This document shows positions 10,141-21,663 of a stretch of 64,000 bases of DNA, one piece after another. The DNA is from Hemileia vastatrix (Eukaryota > Basidiomycota > Pucciniomycetes > Pucciniales > Zaghouaniaceae): assembly GCA_030280995.1 (NCBI GenBank), contig JASXTE010000001.1:4521001-4585000 (forward strand). The letters are read 5' to 3'. Under the pieces are notes generated by a model. It did not search any database and was not told the DNA's origin. It was given only the letters and a program-made list of their open reading frames with translations. Within the stretch, counting starts at the first letter, position 1. Each line of letters opens with the position of its first letter. The position numbers and the translations under genes are program-made.

Positions 10141-11651
10141 ATGCCTTGTTGTCCTAGATCTTCTCAAAGGCAGCCATCACCCAGTTGTTCTTCAAATCCC
10201 AATACTCCCTCTTTTCCCTGCTCAGCCAAGAATTCTAAGACTGTTCAATTGAAAAAAGATTATCATCTCAATTTTATCAATTGGTTAAAAACCAAATCTA
10301 ACAATGATGCTTGTTTTGGTACTGAGTATGCAACTAAAGTAGGACGGCCCCCAGCATCAAAAGTTAATGGCTATCTTCTAATGGAAAATGAATTAAAGAA
10401 TAAGACCAAGTGAAGGATTGATCTTTTGCATAAACAGAAGTCTGAACGCTTCAAGAATTACCAAGTCAAATACAAGAAGGCAAAGGCTCTTTCATCTTCC
10501 ACTGGTTTTGGGGTTACTGACATTGATATAACTAAGGGTATCAAATCCATAGAAAATAAACTTGAATCTTTATGTCCTTACTTTAAAGAGATGGATGCAA
10601 TTTTTGGAGAGCGAGCCGATGTTAATCCTGTAAACATGTTGGATGGAGAAGATCCTATCTCCAAACATGATGTTGAAGCAAATCTTTTTGCATCCTCTTC
10701 CTCCACTCAAGCCTCCCCTCATTTGAATGAGAAAAATCTAGATAGATTTTCTGTAGATATTATTGGTGATTTAACCCAACCAAATCTAACTCAGGTCTGT
10801 TTCTTTTTTCTTTTATCTTATCAATTCTATTTTTTTGTTTACTTATCTTTTTTTATTTCTTAAAAGGCTGACAAACAAACCCAGGATCCTCAATCAACTG
10901 AGTCTGAATGTAGTGACAATGATGAGGAGGAAAATATGACCTTGAACAAGAAGCGTATGGCTTCAAGTAGTCTAAATTTCCACTCCCAAAGAAGACAAAA
11001 AAGTGATACTTCATCACAAACCCCCTTTTTTTCTATGGAACAATTTTTAGAGAAACATGATGCTGGTAAGTGATACCATACCTCTTATTACTTTAATCTT
11101 CTTTTCTTATACTTTATATTAATTTTTATTATCACTCTAGAACAAGTGGAAATTGTTAAAGAGACTCTAAGCTTTAAAAAGAAGAAATACGAGATATCTT
11201 TAAGGAGGGATGATAGGCTACAAGATTTGGAAGAGAGGAAGTACAAGCTCTCTTTACGGAAGGATGAGCAGGCCCAAGATTTGGAGGAGAGGAAGTACGA
11301 GCTCTCTTTACGGAAGGATGATCAGGCCCAAGATTTGAAGGAGAGGAAGTACGAGCCCTCTATACAAAAGAAAGATAAGGCCCAAGATTTGGAGGTGAGG
11401 AAGTACAAGCTCTCTTTACTGAAAGATGGTTGGGCCCAAGATTTGGAGGATAAGAAGTTTGAGTTAACTCTAAGTATTGAAAAATTACAAAAAAGGAGAA
11501 AACACTTGAACATCAAAACCTATTAGAGCAGATGAAATATAAGTTTGATCATGAAGAAAATTCCAAAAAGAAAGACTTCTTGATAGAATGTGTTAAAGCT
11601 AATAAATCTGTTGAGGAAATTATCCGTTTAAAGAAATTTTTGGATGACTAG
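10141..11651 (+). pseudogene. Harbinger accessory Myb/SANT-like protein with coiled-coil repeats (element A)
   Basis: The ATG at 10141 follows a long pyrimidine-rich leader. Exon 1 (10141-10794) encodes a Ser/Pro-rich head and a Myb/SANT-like domain: LKKDYHLNFINWL, KVNGYLLMENEL, FKNYQVKYKKAKAL, then the conserved TGFGV and LCPYFKEMDAIFGER. GT-AG introns are inferred at 10795-10866 and 11066-11140, and both preserve frame. Exon 3 contains five to six 18-residue repeats of the type DLEERKYELSLRKDDQAQ, predicted coiled coil. A TGA at 10411 interrupts this copy (element B has GGA). The frame also ends early at 11526. A one-base shift in an A6 run near 11492 would restore EHQNLLEQMKYKFDHEE to a stop at 11649. 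In Harbinger elements such a partner binds DNA and imports the transposase. Confidence 0.75.
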
Positions 11652-11817
11652 TTTGTTTTATTTCTCTCACACTTCAACTGTTCATATTTATTTGTACATT
11701 AAATTTACAATAATTTCATGTATTTCATTACTCTATCAATCATTACTTGAATTTTTGTATTTTAATGTTAAATATTCTTTTTTTAAATAAAATTTTCATG
11801 TCTCCTTTGAAAATTTG

Positions 11818-12240
11818 AAGATCCCCCACCCCTAGATTTTTTTGAAGTAAGGGGTGGGTATCCCCAAAATTCTTTCATGTCATGAATCTTGAAAGTCTTA
11901 TATGAAACTTTGCCTTTACTACCACCTTCATTTTACAGGTATCCCCTAAATTCTTACATGTCATGAATTTCACAAGTCTTATAAGAAATTTTGGCAATAC
12001 CCCCCCTGGATTTTATTGAAGTAAGGGATGGGTATCACCAATTTTTTTTCACCAAAATATTTACAAGTCACAAATTTTACATGTTAAATTTGAAAATTTG
12101 GAAATAAACCCCCCTACATTTTATTGAAGCAAGGGGTGGGTATCACCAAAATTTTTACAAGTCTTCAATTTTGAATGTCAGATTTGAAAATTTGGCAATA
12201 CCCCCTTCCTGAATTTTATTGAAGTAAGGGGTGGAATTCA
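11818..12240. repeat. degenerate ~100-bp repeats with CCACCCC/GGGGTGG hairpins
   Basis: Four to five units, each a C-rich run, ATTTTATTGAAG, then AAGGGGTGGGTATC, lie between the 3' ends of the convergent Myb-like and Tet-like genes. The first unit can fold as CCCACCCCT ... AGGGGTGGG. Element B has the same array at about 25750-26155. They may serve as bidirectional terminators or transposase sites; this is inference. Confidence 0.6.
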
Positions 12241-12534
12241 TCTAAATTTAATATAATTACATAAATTATTAAATAACTATCTATTATATATCAATTTCCC
12301 TAGTTTAAAGTAATGACAATTCCTCAAGCCAAAATGCAGATCAAATCTAGAAACAAAAGTTTGGGACTTTCAACAGGTATAGGTTAGAGGAACCCCATGA
12401 AACAAATAAATGTTATCATGATTACCTGTTATACAACCAAAGGTCGTTGGCTCATTGCTTTAGTTGAGCAAATTGATATATAAAAAATATTTATTAAAAA
12501 TTTATGAAAAAATATAAAATTTTCAATGACAACT

Positions 12535-13890
12535 CTAATCCCCATACTTTTTGGATCTAGATTAAGTTTTTTTAAATCAATTAACTTTAACTTCTTTCTT
12601 TACCTTTTTGCCTCTTTGAATCAACTTATGACTGATTTGAAATGAGCAACCAAAATGTGTGAAATCTTGACAGGATTCCAAACCAGGTGGAGCTTTGGTC
12701 GTTTGATGATTATCCTTAGAAGAATTCCAAATAGTTTTGATGATACCATTTCCCAAACCAAAATCAATGATGCACCGGTGGTCTTGAAAATATAAACCAT
12801 GTCCTTTTATTTTAACTGGATATGGTATTGTTTGGCCAGTTATCAGATTGATATATGAGACTATACCAAAAATAAGAAAACTGGCATCATTACTATTGAT
12901 ATAAATCCTATTGTGGAATCCAGAATGAGTGATGATAACATTAGAAAATAAAAGATATTTGTTGGTGATATCTTCCCATTTGGAGTCACACCAATTTGGT
13001 ATTCCAACTTTTTTTGCAAGTTCATGATTTTTTTCAAATGATTTATTACAGAGCTTTTTGAGTCAAAGAGCAAGAAAAGAGTTAAAGGAAGGTAGAGTGT
13101 CCCATAAGCAAAAATCTTCATCTTTTTGAGCTTTAGTGATATTTATGAGGAATGATTATAAGCCTATATAATTGAAATAACTGAAATGATATTAAGAATG
13201 GAACAAAAATTATTATACATACCAAGAGAATATACTTTAACAAAACCAGGTCTCAAACCAAATCCAATCATGATACCACCCAACAAATTTGTATTCCTTA
13301 TAGGTAACCAAACCAAAGCCATTTGATGAAGAGTTATGATAAGATTGGATAGTTGATAAAAAGATTCATCTTTTAAACCATCAAATGAATGAACTTCCAA
13401 AATGAATTGAGCCTTATAAGTATTACTGATAACTGCAACAACTCAATCATTTCCAAATTTGGTTAGATATTTGATATCTTCTAGAAATTTTTTCAGATAT
13501 TGATTTTTTTTATCTACTTTAGTTTTATGAAAAAAAATGTTTGGGATATGACAAAAAAAACTTTCACAGAGAATTTTTTTTTCAGATGTCTTTTCTTCTG
13601 ATGAGACTGATTATCTTTATTTTTTTTTTTGATGATTTAGATGATGAATTTTTTTTTTCAGATATCTTTTCTTCTGATGAGACTGATTATCTTTAATTTT
13701 TTTTGATGATTTAAAAGATGTTTTTTTTCAGATATCTTTTATTTTGATGAGACTGATTATCATTAATTTTTTTTGATGATTCAGAAGATGATTGTATTGA
13801 AGTTGATTTTGAAGAAGATGATAGAGATGATAAAGAGGATAAAGATGAAAATGATAGAGAAGTAAGGGGTGAATCTGAAGAAGAAGACAT
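12535..13890 (-). pseudogene. Tet/JBP-like 2OG-Fe(II) dioxygenase gene carried by element A
   Basis: Reading leftwards, ATG at 13890 opens a Ser-rich head, then imperfect 69-bp repeats encoding DNQSHQNKRYLKK-like basic segments. A conserved block follows (NTYKAQFILEVHSFDG ... GFGLRPGFVKVYSLG). A GT-AG intron is inferred at 13131-13222. Exon 2 reads KKVGIPNWCDSKWEDI, then SGFHNRIYINSNDASFLIFG, LITGQTIPYP, HGLYF, IIDFGLGNGIIKTIWN, DNHQTTK and FTHFGCSFQISHKLIQR. The order matches my recollection of fungal Tet-like oxygenases: FHN..H.D, TG, G..F..P, IDF..CNGI.E..W, H.T, RFGCS.QIS. The expected HxD reads YIN here (HIN in copy B), and the Arg before FG is His. Stops occur near 13713, 13445, 13069 and 12579. 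Family assignment is by eye. Confidence 0.55.
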
Positions 13891-14379
13891 TTTTTTGATC
13901 TGAAAAAAATTTAAATGTCAAAAAAAAATTCAACACATATTTTTTAAAAAATAAACTCACATAATAATATCTTTTAAAATAAAATTAAAGCAAAATCCTT
14001 ATAAAAAAATTAAAAAAAATAAATAAATAAAATAATAATAATAATATTAAGTAAAAATTATTTCAAAAAAAAAAATACAAAAGAAAACCTGAAGTTTGGT
14101 TATAAAAGACCTTCACAGAAAATCCTGATAAAATAATTTAAAAAAAAATAAAAAAAAATCAGTAAAAGAAAAATCACAACAAAAAAATTAAAAAAAAAAT
14201 TTAATTCAGTAAAATTAAAAATTAAAATCTAAACCTTTTTTGTTTTGTAATTTACAAGGAAAGACCTTAAGAGAAAGTAAAAGATTTTTTTTTTTCTAAA
14301 ATTCTGCCAAAAAAAAAAAATTACAAAAAAAATTTTTTTAGTATGTTTTTTAGAAAGTAGGTAACCCCTCTTTAACTAC

Positions 14380-15000
14380 GATTAAAGTCTTCTTTTCCCC
14401 CCATTATTTCCCTGAAATCCCCTATAAAATCCCTCCCTCAAGTCCCCTCCTAGCCTGTCTTAAAATCCCCCTGAAACCCCTTGTCTTAATTGCCACAAAA
14501 CCCCCCCAAATCCCCCCTTAGTTACCTTAAAACCCCTTCCTTTACCCCTCTTTAGATGTGCCAACCCCCCCCTCTTTAGCCCCTTCAAACGCCCCCCCTT
14601 ACAATCCCCTTAATCCACCTCTAGCCCCTCCTCCTTCTTAACAAACAATTGCTAACGATCGTTTGTTAAGAAGAAGGGGGGGTAGAGGTGACTAAAGGGG
14701 AGTGGAAGGGGGGGAGGGGACCTAAAAGGGCAGAAGGGGGGTTTTGAGGCGGTTAAAGAGAGGAGAAGGGGGGAGTGTTGAGGAACCTAAAGAGAGGGGA
14801 AGGGGGGTCTTGAGGCGCCTAAAGAGAGGGGAAGGGGTGGCCATGAGGCAGCTAAAGAGGGGGGAAAGGGAGATTTGGGACAGGTAAAGAGGGTGAAATA
14901 AGGGGGACTTGAGGAAGGTAAAGAGAGGGGAGAAGGAGTGACTTGAGGCAGGTAAAGAAAGAGGAAAAGGGGTAAAATGAGGAAGCTAAAGAGGGTGAAG
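14380..15000. repeat. inverted G/C minisatellite around a 12-bp-arm palindrome (element A)
   Basis: The left half (14380-14640) is C-rich and the right half (14668-15000) G-rich, with ~33-bp units of the form AAAGAGAGGGGAAGGGGGG-N-TTGAGGC. They face each other across a centre with arms CTTCTTAACAAAC and GTTTGTTAAGAAG (about 14636-14680). Every right-hand unit carries G4-G7 runs, so G-quadruplexes and a long cruciform are both possible. Element B has the same structure, split by a solo LTR. Confidence 0.75.
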
Positions 15001-15185
15001 GAAAGAAAAAAAAAGAAAAAAAAGGAGAAAAAAGAGAAAAAAAAATTAGTCTAACCTTGAAAAAAAAAGGACTTACAAAAAAAAAAAAAAAAAAAAAAAA
15101 AAACAAAACAACAAAATAAAACAAAAAAAACAAAACAAAAAATTCATGATTAGCAAATAAAAAAAAATAAAAAAGAAAAAAAAAG
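15000..15185. repeat. A-rich low-complexity tract
   Basis: Long A and AAAAG runs separate the G-rich minisatellite from the transposase 3' region. Apparent minus-strand frames here (Phe-rich) are low-complexity artefacts. Confidence 0.7.
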
Positions 15186-15499
15186 ACTTACCTGGTGAGA
15201 TGAGTTGAGAAAATAAAAGTAACAAAAATATTTGAGTGATGTTTTAGGAGAGGATGAAAAGGATATGAGTGATGAATGGAAAAAAAAATCACTGACAAAA
15301 TATGTGATTTCATGTTGAGCTGGTGAAAGAAAACAAATGAGCCATCCAAAAAAAAGATATTCACCATAAATTCCAAAAAAAAAAAATGAATATGCAACAA
15401 ACCAAAATACAAAACTAAGTGAATAAAGTACACAAAGTGGACATTTGGAGAGTACAAAAAAATAATTTAAAGGGTGGTTAGGAGAAAAGTTGGAGAGTA

Positions 15500-16727
15500 A
15501 TAGACATAATGACAGAGCGCATGCCGGTTGAATGAATGTTTTGTGATTCAAGGGAGGGGAGAGACGGTGCTGGTTCAGGATCCTCTTCTTCATAAAGATC
15601 ATTTCACTCATCCTTTAAATCAGCTAGGATATTGTGGAGTATAATTCAAGTCATGATCCAATGATTTGCAGTTTTGATCTCCAATTTTTTTTGAAATTGG
15701 ATTCTGAGCTCCCAAAGACTAGAAAATTGTCCCTTTAAAATACCTATAGCATGTTCAATTCTTACTCTTGATTGTGCAAGGTGATAATTAAAGGCAGTTT
15801 TGGGGTCACTTTATAAACTTGCACCACAGAAAGCAGGTATAATTTACTTTCCAATTGCATATGCTGAGTCTGCAAGGAGGTACTGAGATTCATCAAAGTA
15901 TGAGTCTGGGGTTTGAGGAATCCTCATTCTTTGGAAGATGCAAGAGTCATGACGTGAGCCAGGGCAGCCACTATGAAAAGCAATAAATTTTTTATTGACA
16001 TGGCATACAAGTTGAACGGCAATAGAGTATCTAGAAAGATGATAAAAAGTTAGTTTATGAAGGATGAGAAATTGGAGAAGATTTTGAAGAAACCTTTTTT
16101 TGTGATCAAAATAATGGTTTCCATCATGAGCAGGCTTTTGACTCAAAGGTATAGTTGTGCCATCAACAATCCTACACAGCCAGGGAAACATTCAGCTTGC
16201 ATTACTTGAGAGGATTCAAGTCGCTTTTCTGGAGCTGGCCAAGCAACTGTTTGAGACTTGAGGGAAAGGATAGCAATCATACAGTGCTTGGTGTATAATA
16301 TCATGGTACCATATCCTATGTTAAAGAGATTATCCAAAAGTCTTACAGCAGCACCGTTTCTATTTGAGCCAAAGAAAAATAGTGCAACAGCAAGTTGGAT
16401 GGCAGGATTACACTGTTTGTTATTGGAATTGTTATGAAAGATAGGATGATTGAAGATGAAGTGATAAATTTTGAAGAAAGAATTTGGAGAAGTTCTAAAA
16501 AGTTGGGTGAAGTTTAAATGAGGATTGTTGAGAATGGAGGCCAGATAATATTGGGGATCATGATAAAGATTTGGCCCCCTGGTGATGATGTAACGCTTTT
16601 TGGAAAGAAAACACATATAAGATAAAGCATCTTCCAAATAAGAGTCAGATTTATAGTAAAGAACTAAAAGAAAAGTAATAGCATTCATTGTTGAGTGAAG
16701 TAGCTTCCTAGTAGAGAGGTGTTTCAT
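15500..16727 (-). pseudogene. Harbinger-like DDE transposase (element A)
   Basis: The first plausible ATG is at 16727 (MKHLSTRKLLHS). A helical N-terminal region (NPAIQLAVALFFFGSN, then LFNIGYGTM) precedes the DDE_Tnp_4 core. GTTIPLSQKPAHDGNHYF holds the first Asp after CVG, GCPGSRHDSCIFQ follows, LLADSAYAIGK has the second Asp, and RIEHAIGILKGQFSSLWELR has the Glu. The end is TANHWIMTCIILHNI. Lesions are a 1-bp deletion near 16170 (AATCC against AAATCC in element B), a TAA at 15844-15846 between the second Asp and the Glu that is shared with element B, and further changes downstream. The enzyme would excise and insert the element in the nucleus. Confidence 0.82.
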
Positions 16728-17069
16728 TGTTTCCGGTGGAAGGGTTATGTGATGAGGGAAGTGGGAATTCACCGCCAAATGTGCAGTTGGGGTGTGTAGA
16801 TAGAAAAAAAACTTAAGTTTTTTCCACCAAAATTAAGTAGCATAGAGTGAGGAAAGACTTAAGGATGGCATCAGCAATTATGAATCATGTGACTTTCTTG
16901 CAAATCCATCATGGGTGAGATGAGTTTGGTATCAGGAATTAGGAATGAAAATTCTGGTATAAGAGGCTGGATAATGCATTATCATGGATTCCTTATCCAC
17001 TAGCCCCAGGGCTAGTGGATAAGAATCTTCCACAATTAATAATGTCTGATCCTGGGAAAAAAAATTCCT

Positions 17070-17106
17070 GATCCCTAATTGCGGATCCTTGAACATTGAT
17101 ACCCCC
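17070..17106 (-). repeat. element A right terminal inverted repeat
   Basis: GATCCTTGAACATTGATACCCCC ends at 17106, followed by TA. It is the inverse of the left terminus and nearly identical to the element B right end. Confidence 0.8.
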
Positions 17107-18909
17107 TAATATATATACCATGTATATGTACTGTATAATCCTCAGGTACATAAGCTCGATTGGATACATCATCTGGAAGAGGTAATCAAGAAAACATATC
17201 TACATTTGAAGGAAAATTTTTAGCCCTATGAATAATAGTCATTCTACCTCTGTATTCTTGAACAGCAAGTTGCCACATAAACATATGTCTATTTGGTGTT
17301 TTCAAGTTCAAGAGGGATTTCACAGCACTAAATTAAGTAACTAATTTAAAAATTTTGATCATCTAGATAATAATAAAGCTTTTCTAAAGCCCATACAACT
17401 ACTAAGCACTCTAATTGAGTGGCACCATATTTCAACTCACTCTTTATCAAGGTTCTTGAAATATAACAAATTACTACTTCTGAAATTTTATCATTAATAA
17501 TTTTTTTTTGGTGTAGAGCAGCTCCAAGTCCAATAAATCTTGCATCTGTATTGAGGAAAAAAGGCTTATTAAAATCTGGAAGGGCAAGTATTGTAGCTGA
17601 CATTAAACATTTCTTTAATGTATCAAAAGCTTTTTGAGTATCCTCATTCCATATATAAGCCACATCCTTTCTAGTCAATTTGGTAAGTGGTAGGGCTATG
17701 ACTTGATAATTTTTAATGTATTGTCTATAGTAGCCACACATTCCCAAAAAATTGTACTTCCCTTACAGAAGTTGGTGCTTTCACATCCTAAATAGCAGCA
17801 ACTTTACGTTGGTCTACACATATTTGTAAGCCAGAAACTACATGACCTAGGAATTTCAGGGATTGAAAGCCAAATTTACAATTTTTCAAGGATAGAGTCA
17901 TTTTAATTCATTTTTTTTCTGAAAGACTCTTCCTAAGTGTTGAATATGTTCATCAAAGTTTTAGAAAAAACTATAATATCATCAATATAAACCATTAACC
18001 ATCCTTCAATTATTTCCTGATGAAATTTTGTTATCCATTACTTTTTGGAACACTGAAGGGGAATTCTTAGGGCCAAAGGGAATCCTAAAATATTTATCAC
18101 TCCCATATGAGTTTCAATTTGCAAAAAAAATTGGGAGGATTTTTCAACAGGTATTTGATGATAACATTTATTACCATCTAGACAGCTTATGAATTTTGCA
18201 CCTTGCAGGGTAGCATGTACAGAGCTAATTCTGGGTAAAGGGTAAATATCATCTACAGTATAGGTATTAAATGCTCTATAATCTCCAAAAATTCTAGCTT
18301 TATTATTCAAATAGGAGATCAAAACTGGATAGATGACACAATATTTAGGTGTAACATCCTCTTTTTAAATAATATTCATACTTAATAAAGTTAAGATATT
18401 ATCTTCAATATCTTCTCTCTTTGTGGGAGAAGAAGGATAAGGTTTTTTTTTAGGCTAGGAGGTATTCCATTAAAATTACAGGATAAAGAAATTTTCATTT
18501 CATCTTTAACCAATCATAACACATGGGAACCATGAGCAAAAGGGGTAGGGAAAGATGTAATCAATGCAACTATTGAATCTATTTGCTCATTTTTTAATTG
18601 ATCACCAAATAAAGCTGTGTCTATTTCAGACAATAATACGTCCATTTCTTCTTTTTTTCTACCCTTACATTGGATCAATGAGTTACAAGATTTTAATAAG
18701 GGTTCAGAATGCTTTTTAGGGGAAATTTTTTTTAATTTTCTATTCCCTTTCATGACCAAGGTAAAACAATTGTTTTCAGGATCCAATTTAATGCCAAACA
18801 TGGTTAAAATTTCATTTCCTATAATAAACCAATTCCTTAAATTATAATTTTTCATCACAAAAAGTTCAAAAATAGCTCTGAAAAAACCACCATTATATTT
18901 AAAGAACAC
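17107..18909 (-). pseudogene. chromovirus protease C-side, reverse transcriptase and RNase H
   Basis: Reading leftwards from 18909: a region after the protease, then RT with RIFGDYRAFNTYTVDDIYPLPRI, FISCLDGNKCYHQIPVE and the catalytic YIDDIIVF (12 bases at 17978-17989, in a different frame). Next come MCGYYRQYIKNY and the RNase H block PFFLNTDARFIGLGAALHQ ... LIKSELKYGATQLECLVVVWALEK, ending near 17346. Residual linker VDMFS*LPLPDD reaches the element A boundary. Several frameshifts separate the blocks. It would have reverse transcribed the element's RNA. Confidence 0.85.
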
Positions 18910-21663
18910 AGTGGTCTTGTATTTTCCAATGGGACATAAAACAGAACCATAACCTCTCCATTTTTCAGATGTTATAGGTAAAAATTTGATATTACCATCT
19001 TTATCCAGTTAAGCTAGTGCTTTCTCAGACACTACACTTCCTCCAGCACCAGAGTCAAGAATAACCTCAACACTTTTACCATTTATGATAACTGGTGCTC
19101 TCAAGGGTGATATTAAAATTGAACTGTCAGTAATATCTTTAATGATTTCAGCATTTTCTACAGAAGATAAATCAATATCACAATTATCAGACCAAATATC
19201 TAAATATTGGATATCTTTTTCCAAGACTAGAACTCCTTGAGAAGAATAATGGTCATAAGAAATATTACTGTTACAGTCACTTGAGGAATCATCAAGATCA
19301 GCTTCAGTATTTTCAGATTCCTCAGTTTGTTCAATAAGGTGAAATTTCTTCTCACAAATATGTCCCTTCTGCCATGGTTTGTTACATTTAAAAAAATTGT
19401 TTGTTGCATATTTCTTTGGTGTAACTGGGGAAGAGGGTTTACCAGTTTTGTCTGGAAGTCTTGTTGAAGGCTTTTGCTGGTCATGATAAAATTTTAAAGG
19501 ATAATTCCTAGGTTCATATCTATGATTAAGTAGAACTTCATTACAGATATTAATAAAGGAAAAATTTTCTCTAACATGCTCAGTACTTGCCACAATCAAA
19601 TCTCTCAGAGAATTTGGCAATTTATAGAGAATTTTGTCTCTCCAAATATCATAATCCATTTTTGGATCCATTTCTCTATAAATTTTTGTTATTTTCATGA
19701 GGAAAAAAATAAGTTTTTAAGGAGAAGAGGACACATATTTAGCAGTCTCATATAATCTCTGTTGAGCAAGTCTGAATTTTGAACCACCAAATTGATTTTC
19801 AATTAATGTTTTCCACTCTTTCCAAGTATAATGTTGATTGTCCAATAAGACAGATTCATACCACATTAAAGCTACATTGTAAAACAAAGAAATTAATTTA
19901 GAAACAATCTCTTAATCTGGAAATTTATAGGAATATTTTAGATTATCAATTCTTTGGAAAAAGTGCTGCCAATCAGATGAAGAGTCACCATCAAAGGTGG
20001 GATACTGATCCAGCTTAGGCCAATTTTTCTGGCTACTGGGATGGTCCATCTTTTGATTAGAATTCTTTAAAATTAATAATTCTTGAATTTTAGACAGGTG
20101 TTCAGAAATTTCATTATTTATAGAAACAGCTGGTTTATGACCATTAAAATATTTTTTGCTAGTTTCAAAAGATTTCACAGACTCATTGTCAGGTTGCTTA
20201 ATAGATGAAATAGGAGGAAGAAAGGAGCTTCTTTGTTCAGGCTCTTTTTCTTTATGTTTATTCAGCTTATGGGAAGCATTTTGATCTATATCATAATGTT
20301 TTACAGGTGAGGCTGAGAATTTTTCTTGTAGGTCAGACAAATGATTTTTTATCTGTGGAATTTCAGACATTTGGTAATTTATTTTTGCAAGGGATATAAA
20401 ATTTCTGTCCTCAAAAACTGAGTATTTGTTACTCAGATCCTTGAAATCAATTTTCAGCTTTTTCAACTCATTGTGTAGAGACTTATTTTCACTCTTCAAT
20501 GAAGAATTCTCATCAATAAGGGGTTTTAACTCACTCAAAGTTTTATACAGATGAATATTTTTATCTGAAATAGCTCTATGATCACTTATTATTTGTTTTT
20601 GTTGACTAAGAACAATATTCAAAGTTTCTTTTATTTTAAAATTAGCTGTATCTTCTACAGAAGAACTCACTTTACAATGTAAATGCAAAATATTTAATCT
20701 GTCACTTTCATGCACTAATACATCTCTCAAAATTTTGTCTTTTACAACATTAAAATCAAGGGTATCTTTCAATATTTCCTCAGAAGTTTTCTCAAGCAAG
20801 GTGTAGACTTCAGGGGAAACAGAATCATTTTTAATTGCAAGAGAAGGATTAATTAAAGAAGTTGAAGTTAAATGTAAAGGCTCATCAAATGAAAATTTAC
20901 TAATTACATCATTAGGGCTACTTATTACAGGTAGTTGTCTCTTAATGGGTTTAAAAGTTCTTTCACCATTATCAAAAATATTACCTGTGGAGGAATATTT
21001 ATTATTATACATACCAACATGTTTATAAAACAAATCACTTACCATGGCAGGGGAGGAAATTTCCCCTGTGCCTTCTTTCTTCTGCCTCCCTAATAAGGAT
21101 GGGCCTGAGGAGTTTGATGGTAGGTTTGTGTCCTGGATGGGCCAGGGTGTTGAGCTGCTGGCTGCTGTAAATTCTGCTGGTAATGGATCATCAGGTAGTC
21201 TCATTTCCACTTTTCCACTTGTAGAGTGTTTTGACTTTGAGTGAAAGAGCTGGGTGCTTGATGGGGCTGAGGTTGAGGCTGAGTGGTTGATAAAGGAGGA
21301 GGTTGAACCTGCTTGTGTATTAAGAGCTCCTGAATTTTTTTCCAGAGTGTGTCTACTCTTGCCTTGAACTTCATGTTTTCTACCTTCAGTTCTTTTATAT
21401 GGCTGGACAGATTGTTTATTTGCTGTGTCAGAGGGATCTTTTATATTTTTATTCCCTTTAGAGGATTTTCCTTATTGATCTAAGGCTTAACTTTTTTCAG
21501 AGAAATTAGGGGAGGGGGGTTTTCCACTCCTCCTGAAATTTGTATGTCCTGAAGAATATGAAGGTTTTTTGTCAGCTGAAGAATTTTTGTTAGTTAATTT
21601 TGAAGAACCTACAGACTCATTAGCAACATCCACATCAATTTCATCAAGGTGAAGATTATCCAT
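18910..21663 (-). pseudogene. chromovirus gag and aspartic protease
   Basis: The likely start is ATG at 21663 (MDNLHLDEIDVD). A long low-complexity, Ser/Asn/Lys-rich and coiled-coil gag (open from 21210 to 19912) leads to QNWPKLDQYPTFDGDSSSDWQHFFQRID, a typical capsid entry. The frame shifts near 19900-19700, then reads YDIWRDKILYKLP, a degenerate zinc knuckle (FKCNKPWQKGHICEKK, one Cys missing) and the protease motif VILDSGAGGSVVS near 19050. Capsid and protease would assemble and process the particle. At least two frameshifts and several stops are present. Confidence 0.82.

Larger units (their letters stand above)
9749..17106. mobile_element. Harbinger-like DNA transposon A with three genes
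   Basis: The terminal inverted repeats begin GGGGGTATGAATGTTGACCG (left) and, reverse complemented, GGGGGTATCAATGTTCAAGG (right). Both flanks carry TA, and removing the element plus one TA rejoins the chromovirus frame. It holds a plus-strand Myb/SANT-like gene, a minus-strand Tet/JBP-like gene and a minus-strand DDE_Tnp_4 transposase. A second copy is at 23724-31800. Harbinger elements usually make a 3-bp TWA duplication, so the apparent 2-bp TA is unusual. Every gene in this copy has lesions. Confidence 0.85.

Noticed and set aside
11480..11500. programmed frameshift at the A6 run in the Myb-like gene
   Set aside because: Both copies share it, but no slippery-site context or downstream structure is evident; inherited deletion is simpler. 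Kept only as part of the shared-lesion finding.
14852..15611. Phe-rich minus-strand frames resembling membrane proteins
   Set aside because: They are translations of A/G-rich low-complexity DNA and disappear in element B.
15500..16727. domesticated HARBI1-like host gene
   Set aside because: It lies within terminal inverted repeats, has a frameshift and stop, and has a sister copy with other stops.
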